Source of the DNA: an uncultured Collinsella sp.
GTDB taxonomy: Bacteria > Actinomycetota > Coriobacteriia > Coriobacteriales > Coriobacteriaceae
Assembly (NCBI GenBank): GCA_958350755.1
Contig: CATWID010000025.1
Coordinates: 1-26,279, forward strand
Length of the DNA: 26,279 nt
Direction of reading: 5' to 3'
Below the pieces are notes generated by a model that saw only the letters and a program-made list of their open reading frames with translations, had not been told where the DNA came from and made no database searches. The position numbers and the translations under genes were made by a program. Shown one piece after another: positions 22,042 to 26,279 of this stretch (the stretch's first letter is position 1; each line of letters starts with the position of its first letter).

Positions 22042-22210
22042 TTAGAAAGTAAACCACGGTGAACTATATTGTTTTCAGCAACGGAGCAGGCAATAGGCGA
22101 TGAAAAAGCCTGCCCTGTTGAGTTTGATTCGCATTCCTCCCCTCTGTGCGATTCAACGGTGTACTTCGGGAACAGGCCCGCTGGCAACTAACTGCCAGCG
22201 GGCCTGTTCC
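22042..22210 (+). ncRNA. candidate small RNA with its own promoter and terminator
   Basis: A promoter, TTAGAA (22042-22047), 17 bases and TATATT (22065-22070), is followed by an unassigned stretch of about 135 bases. This contains hairpins GCAGGC/GCCTGC and TTGATTCGCA/TGCGATTCAA (the latter with one mismatch). It ends in a perfect 18-bp stem (22169-22186 with 22193-22210). There is no coding frame. The RNA class is not recognised. Confidence 0.35.
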
Positions 22211-22215
22211 TGTTT
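22169..22215. terminator. strong 18-bp hairpin between convergent units
   Basis: A perfect stem GGAACAGGCCCGCTGGCA against its complement with a 6-base loop. Only a weak T tract (TGTTTC) follows on the plus strand. It probably ends the small-RNA candidate and trpS transcripts coming from the other side. Confidence 0.6.
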
Positions 22216-22263
22216 CGGGGAGAAATCAAATCTCACCGTCTATGTTGTGCGAAAGCGCTTTGC

Positions 22264-23313
22264 CTAGTACACCATGCCCATGGCGTCCTGAACTTCGGCC
22301 AGGGTCTGCTCGGCGATCTCGTTGGCTCGACGATTGCCCTCGTGCAGCACGTCCTTGACGTAATCCAGGTCGTTCTCGTAGCGCTGGCGACGCTCGCGGA
22401 TCGGGGCGAAGTACTCGTTGACGGCCTCGGTCACGTACTTCTTGAGTTGGCCGGAGCCGCCCATGCCGATCTCCTCGGCAATCTCGACTTCGGAACGGCC
22501 GGTGCAGATGGCGGCGGTCGAAAGCAGACCGGACACGCCGGGGCGGTTCTCGGGATCGAACGTGATCATGCGCTCGGAGTCGGTCTGGCTCTTCTTGATG
22601 CGCTTGGCCGTCTCCTCGGCGGTCATCGAGATGTTGATGGCGTTACCGTAGCTCTTGCTCATCTTGCGACCGTCCAGGCCCGGCAGCAGCGGAGTCTCGG
22701 ACAGCAGTGCGTCGACCTCGGGGAACACCTTGCCGTAGCGGTTGTTAAAGCGGCGGGCGATGGTGCGGGTGAGCTCGATGTGCGGCAGCTGGTCGCGACC
22801 GACGGGCACCACATTGCCCTTGCAGAACAGGATGTCGCAGGCCTGGTGCACCGGGTAGGTGAGCAGAAGGCCGGTGAGCTCGTGGCCCGAGGCCTCCATC
22901 TCGGCCTTGACCGTGGGGTTGCGCGCCAGCTCGGCCTCGGACACCAGCGACAGGAACGGCAGCATGAGCTGGTTGGCGGCGGGCACGGCGGAGTGCGCGT
23001 AGATCATGGTCTTGTCGGGGTCGATGCCGCAGGCAAGGTAGTCCATGACCATGTTGTACACGTTGTCCTGGATGTGCTCGGTCGTGTCGCGGTCAGTGAT
23101 GACCTGGTAGTCGGCGATGAGCACGTTGGTCTTGGCGCCCATGTTCTGCAGCTCAACGCGGCCCTTGAGGGTGCCAAAGTAGTGGCCCAGGTGCAGACGG
23201 CCGGTGGGGCGGTCGCCGGTAAGCATGGTGAACTTCTCGGGCGTCTTGGCCAGGCCCTCGCGAATGGCGTTGCTCTTTTGCAGCGCGACTTCGTAGCTGT
23301 TCTCGTTTGGCAT
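22264..23313 (-). CDS. trpS: tryptophanyl-tRNA synthetase
   Basis: A 349-residue class I aminoacyl-tRNA synthetase that charges tRNA-Trp. The HIGH-type motif is GRLHLGHYFGTL (39-50, HLGH at 41-44). The KMSKS loop lies at 217-221. GRDQLPHIELTR (172-183) and YAHSAVPAANQ match the family. The length is normal for bacterial TrpRS. The start is the ATG with TAGGAG six bases upstream; an in-frame codon ten further up has no site. It stands in one direction with the transferase gene 160 bases upstream, and a possible -10 (TATCAT) lies in that gap. No T-box leader is visible in the 160 bases before it. Confidence 0.96.
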   Translation of the reverse strand: MPNENSYEVALQKSNAIREGLAKTPEKFTMLTGDRPTGRLHLGHYFGTLKGRVELQNMGAKTNVLIADYQVITDRDTTEHIQDNVYNMVMDYLACGIDPDKTMIYAHSAVPAANQLMLPFLSLVSEAELARNPTVKAEMEASGHELTGLLLTYPVHQACDILFCKGNVVPVGRDQLPHIELTRTIARRFNNRYGKVFPEVDALLSETPLLPGLDGRKMSKSYGNAINISMTAEETAKRIKKSQTDSERMITFDPENRPGVSGLLSTAAICTGRSEVEIAEEIGMGGSGQLKKYVTEAVNEYFAPIRERRQRYENDLDYVKDVLHEGNRRANEIAEQTLAEVQDAMGMVY

Positions 23314-23475
23314 GATTGCTCCTAACGTATGTTCATGGGTCAAGATGATAACGCGTTTATTGAAGGGTCGGGGCGTAAGCAGGCGAGGGGCGGGAGAGGG
23401 GCGGCTCGCGCGGCGTTCCCAGGCGCGGGGCTGCGCATGGCCGGCGACGCCGGGGCGCGTTCTCGGCAGCTTACC

Positions 23476-24675
23476 CTAGAGCTTGTGGTGGCGCTCTTCC
23501 TTACGTTCCTCGGCTGCCTGCTCTTCCTGTTTAAAGGCGGGATCATCGGGGGTTACCAGCTCGTCCTCGTGCGTACGCTTGTTGTAATGGTGGCGCAGCA
23601 CGGGCTCAAACAGGTGCAGGTGCTTGGCGAAGGCCGCCGAGCCAATGGCGAGCACGGTAAAGATGAGCACGCGCATGGGGACCTCGACCTGATTGATGGC
23701 GGCGGCGCCGGCCGAAAGCATAATGCACCAGGCGTAGATGAGCAGTACGGCCTGCTTTTGGTTGTAGCCCTCTTGAATGAGGCGGTGGTGGATGTGGCCC
23801 TTGTCGGCCTGCCCAATGCTAATGTGGGCGCGCTTGCGGCGCACGATGGCACTAAACGTATCGATGATGGGAACACCGGCCACGATGAGCGGGATGATGA
23901 GCGAGGTGAGCGCGGCGGTGCGGCTCACGTTGAGCAGCGAGATGGAGCCCAGTGCAAAGCCCAGAAGCAGCGACCCCGAGTCGCCCAAGAAGATGCTTGC
24001 GGGGTTGAAGTTGTAGCGCAAAAAGGCCAGGCAGGCGCCAAAGAGCGCAATGGAGAGCGCGGCGGCGTCGATGCGGCCCGAGAGAACGGCCATCGAAAAC
24101 ATGGTGAACGAGGCGATGCCGCAGATGCCCGTGGCCAAGCCGTCGAGGCCGTCGATGAGGTTAATGATGTTGGTGAATGCCACCAGATAGATTACGGTGA
24201 TGGGGTAGGCGAGCCACCCGAGCATGATTTCGCCGGGGGCAAACGGGTTGACGATGACGCCGATCCGCAGGCCGCCGATACAGGCGATGAGCGCGGCGAG
24301 GACCTGCCCGGCCAGCTTTTGCTTGGGCTTGAGTTGGAAGACGTCGTCGATAGCGCCGGTCGCAAAGATGACGGTAAAGGAGAGCGCCAGCATGGGATAG
24401 CTAATGTGAAGGCGCGGGTGCGGCACCAGGACGGGTGGCCAGCCTAGGTGCCAGGTGCCTAGGATTTGCACAATGCAGGCAACGACCAGGCCCAAAAACA
24501 CCGCCGTTCCGCCCAAACGCGGGATGGGCTTGGTGTTGATGCGGCGCTTAGAAGGATAGTCGACGGCGTCGAGCTTAATTGCCAAGCGCTTGACCAGGGG
24601 CACCGCGAGGAAGGTCGTGATAAAGGCCGCCGCTGCCACGCATAGATACGGTATGTAGCTCGGGGATGAAGCCAT
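23476..24675 (-). CDS. MraY/WecA/TagO-type undecaprenyl-phosphate glycan-1-phosphate transferase
   Basis: A 399-residue integral membrane enzyme that joins a sugar-1-phosphate (commonly GlcNAc-1-P) to undecaprenyl phosphate and so starts teichoic acid, capsule or O-antigen-like polymers. Diagnostic motifs are GAIDDVFQLKPKQK (107-120) with the paired aspartates, NLIDGLDGLATG (172-183), FLGDSGSLLLGF (229-240) and GHIHHRLIQ (293-301), the last being the WecA/TagO-type HxHH motif that separates it from MraY. About eleven hydrophobic segments are visible. The charged tail after residue 360 is cytoplasmic. I start at the ATG 24675; a TTG six codons upstream has no SD. The gene lies upstream of trpS. 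The flippase at 15.4 kb could act in the same pathway. Confidence 0.9.
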   Translation of the reverse strand: MASSPSYIPYLCVAAAAFITTFLAVPLVKRLAIKLDAVDYPSKRRINTKPIPRLGGTAVFLGLVVACIVQILGTWHLGWPPVLVPHPRLHISYPMLALSFTVIFATGAIDDVFQLKPKQKLAGQVLAALIACIGGLRIGVIVNPFAPGEIMLGWLAYPITVIYLVAFTNIINLIDGLDGLATGICGIASFTMFSMAVLSGRIDAAALSIALFGACLAFLRYNFNPASIFLGDSGSLLLGFALGSISLLNVSRTAALTSLIIPLIVAGVPIIDTFSAIVRRKRAHISIGQADKGHIHHRLIQEGYNQKQAVLLIYAWCIMLSAGAAAINQVEVPMRVLIFTVLAIGSAAFAKHLHLFEPVLRHHYNKRTHEDELVTPDDPAFKQEEQAAEERKEERHHKL

Positions 24676-24880
24676 GAATCTAAAAACCGCCAAGCGTCGA
24701 AGGAAAAGGTCAGAAGAACGCCATGCGCAAAGGGCATAGCCGAACCATAATACTCGACCAAGGGGGGTGCATGTAATTGCACGCAGCGATAATCACGCGC
24801 TTACCAGATATTGGGATGTTGTCGATGGCTTGTCGGGATGCCGGCGGGAATCCATATGGACTGTAATGGTGATTTTCGGC

Positions 24881-25050
24881 AAAAGAAAACCACCCCCCAC
24901 GTTACGAAAATGAACCCACCTAAAACAGGTGGGTGCCCTCATCGACCGTTCCAGCGTCCTTAACAACGAAGGATACCTGTACTAGGTACGACTGTGTGGG
25001 CTCCCTAAATAAACGCGACGGTTCACCCAGTTGCTCCGCGGGGGGCGGAA
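24881..25050 (-). ncRNA. ssrS: candidate 6S-like regulatory RNA
   Basis: Read on the minus strand, a promoter box TATGAT (25063-25058) is followed by about 165 bases whose ends pair. CCGCCCCCCGCG (25048-25037) pairs with CGTGGGGGGTGG (24901-24890) at all 12 positions, G-U included, and TTTTCTTTT follows. Next comes an unpaired region whose 3' side holds the hairpin ACCCACCT/AGGTGGGT. An upper stem follows (ACCGT with ACGGT, GCGT with ACGC) below an apical rod. This layout is that of 6S RNA, which binds the sigma-70 RNA polymerase. Identification rests on structure alone; 6S RNA is the best match I can offer. Confidence 0.55.
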
Positions 25051-25088
25051 TACCTACATCATAAAGCGGCACTTTGTGGATTCCAGTC

Positions 25089-25118
25089 TTGACATTACAA
25101 AAATCGTGTCGGACGATT
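25089..25118 (+). promoter_or_regulatory. partial promoter of the radical SAM gene
   Basis: TTGACA (25089-25094) is a perfect -35. The expected -10 at 17-18 bases (GACGAT or ACGATT) is poor. The distance to the ATG is about 85 bases. Confidence 0.35.
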
Positions 25119-25201
25119 ACGGCGCCTTAGGGACGGAGTCGTCTACGCGGCCTGGCCCTTTACGTTTGAGCTGCTGAATCGTTGTTTTGGAGCATGTTTT
25201 T

Positions 25202-26140
25202 ATGCCGACGTCGTTGACCGAACTTTTTTCGCCCGCCTGCCATTTGTGTCCCCGCCGTTGCGGTGCGGCGCGCGATGAGGGCGTGCGCGGCGTATGCGGT
25301 GCTAACGACACGCTCAGGGTGGCCCGCGCGGCGCTTCATATGTGGGAGGAGCCGCCTATCTCGGGCGAGGCCGGTTCGGGCACGATCTTCTTTAGCGGCT
25401 GCTCGCTTAAATGTATCTACTGCCAGAACCACGAGATCTCGACCGGCAATTTCGGTCTTGAGATTTTGCCCGAGCGTTTGGTCGAGATTATGCTGGAGCT
25501 GCAGGACCAGGGCGCCAATAACATCAACCTGGTGACGGCGACGCACTATGCGCACCTGTTGCCTGCCGCGATTGCCGCGGCACGGACGCGCGGGTTGGTC
25601 ATCCCAATTGTCTACAACACGAGTGGTTACGAGCGCGCGAGTGCCGTGGCGGCGCTGGGCGACCTGGTCGACGTGTGGCTTACGGACTTTAAATATGCCG
25701 ATGCCGGGCTTGCGCAGTCGCTTTCTCATATTAAGGATTACCCGCGCGTGGCCGTGTCGGGCCTGGCACAGATGGCGTGCGAGATCGAGCGCCGCGGGGG
25801 AGAGCTGGTGGACGAGGACGGGCTCATGAAGCGCGGCATCATCGTGCGCCACCTGGTGCTGCCGGGGCATGCGGATGACTCGTGCCGCGTGCTGGACCTG
25901 GTGTGGCAGACGGTGGGCGACGTGCCGATCTCGGTCATGAACCAGTACACGCCCAATGCGCTCATGCGCGAGCAGGGCGGCGACCTGGCACGCGCCGTGA
26001 CGCGCGAGGAGTATGAGCAGGTGCTCGACCATGCCGACGACCTAGGCTTTACGACGATGTTCTGGCAAGAAGGCGGCGCGGTAGACGAGAGCTTCACCCC
26101 GGCCTTCGACACTACCGGCGTCCTCACCAGCGCAAAGTAG
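25202..26140 (+). CDS. radical SAM protein, PflX/pyruvate formate-lyase activating enzyme-like
   Basis: A 312-residue protein of the COG1313-type group. The N-terminus is a Cys cluster: C13 and C16 in CHLCPRRC, then C20 and C32 (possibly a second metal site). SGCSLKCIYCQNHEIS (65-80) has the CxxxCxxC motif, with C67, C71 and C74, that binds the 4Fe-4S cluster and S-adenosylmethionine. VDVWLTDFKYAD and VRHLVLPGH follow, with MNQYTPNA near the end. Family members are predicted glycyl-radical-enzyme activases, but the target is not adjacent here and the real substrate is unknown. The start is the ATG nine bases after GGAG. It lies alone, close to the 6S-like RNA, with a repeat hairpin following. 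Confidence 0.85.
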   Translation: MPTSLTELFSPACHLCPRRCGAARDEGVRGVCGANDTLRVARAALHMWEEPPISGEAGSGTIFFSGCSLKCIYCQNHEISTGNFGLEILPERLVEIMLELQDQGANNINLVTATHYAHLLPAAIAAARTRGLVIPIVYNTSGYERASAVAALGDLVDVWLTDFKYADAGLAQSLSHIKDYPRVAVSGLAQMACEIERRGGELVDEDGLMKRGIIVRHLVLPGHADDSCRVLDLVWQTVGDVPISVMNQYTPNALMREQGGDLARAVTREEYEQVLDHADDLGFTTMFWQEGGAVDESFTPAFDTTGVLTSAK

Positions 26141-26149
26141 TGCGCTCGC

Positions 26150-26186
26150 CGATGATTTTTCTGGGACGGGGATTAAAAAATCATCG
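26150..26186. repeat. GATGATTTTT hairpin with GGGACGGGG loop
   Basis: CGATGATTTTT (26150-26160) pairs perfectly with AAAAATCATCG (26176-26186) around a 15-base loop CTGGGACGGGGATTA. It lies 10 bases past the radical SAM stop. The shape (11-bp stem with a GGGAC-containing loop) is like the CCACCACAAAGG family with different arms, and it may end the transcript. Confidence 0.65.
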
Positions 26187-26200
26187 AGATGATTGCCTGC

Positions 26201-26224
26201 TCGAAAGGTAGTCAAAATATCCCC
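26201..26224 (-). repeat. TTTTGACTAC repeat, minus-strand copy
   Basis: On the minus strand this reads GGGGATATTTTGACTACC followed by TTTCGA. It shares TTTTGACTAC and TTTCGA with the copy at 15033-15055. The sequence from here to the window end holds no gene. Confidence 0.5.
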
Positions 26225-26279
26225 GGTTGATTTCCGATCTCAGCCGAACACATTGAGCAAATAGGCCATTCCCGCAGTT

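Noticed and set aside
22077..22210. Trp operon-type attenuator for trpS
   Set aside because: The strong hairpin lies beyond the 3' end of trpS, not before it, and no Trp-rich leader peptide is seen.

Overview
The window is high-GC bacterial DNA with short, tidy intergenic gaps and strong Shine-Dalgarno sites. The gene content (ATP-type PEP carboxykinase, serC-serA, a WecA/TagO-type transferase, a PflX-like radical SAM protein, and a lineage-type nuclease-like hypothetical starting near FRYHRIPPQVL) and a repeated CCACCACAAAGG hairpin suggest an anaerobic gut actinobacterium of the Coriobacteriia, most likely Collinsella. The genus is an inference from style and content. I recognised no tRNA, rRNA, CRISPR array, prophage or insertion sequence.

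Layout. 1-4.1 kb: a DEDDh exonuclease (-), a divergent His-rich heavy-metal exporter (+) with a candidate operator, then a YaiI/HdeD-like pair (-). 4.1-6.1 kb (+): a nitroreductase behind a near-consensus DtxR/IdeR iron box, then two tandem histidine phosphatases. 6.2-8.2 kb (-): a shortened DUF1015-like protein and an M20 peptidase. 8.3-9.4 kb (+): a probable PD-(D/E)XK-type accessory gene. 9.7-13.9 kb (-): serA, serC and a K+/H+ antiporter. 14.2-15.0 kb (+): a PPP-family phosphatase. 15.4-17.0 kb (-): a polysaccharide flippase-like protein. 17.3-21.9 kb (+): pckA, a B3/B4-domain protein, a MarR regulator, a DegV protein and a small MGMT-family protein. 22.3-24.7 kb (-): trpS and a polyprenyl-phosphate glycan-1-phosphate transferase. 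25.2-26.1 kb (+): a radical SAM activase-like protein.

The genes are mostly core metabolism and envelope functions: serine synthesis, PEP/oxaloacetate interconversion, wall or capsule polymer assembly, cation and metal homeostasis. The more novel material is non-coding. (1) A minus-strand RNA at about 24881-25050 has 6S RNA architecture: ends that pair, a central bubble carrying a 3'-side hairpin, an apical rod and a terminal U run. (2) A structured leader or small RNA lies upstream of the B3/B4 gene. (3) A second small-RNA candidate lies between the MGMT gene and trpS. (4) A 123-bp nested inverted-repeat element lies at 15190-15312. (5) Several families of short dispersed hairpins, five copies of one of them, sit at gene 3' ends and look like REP elements reused as terminators. 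No single undescribed multi-gene system is evident. The best candidates for new biology are these RNAs and repeats, the nuclease-like gene and the putative iron box.
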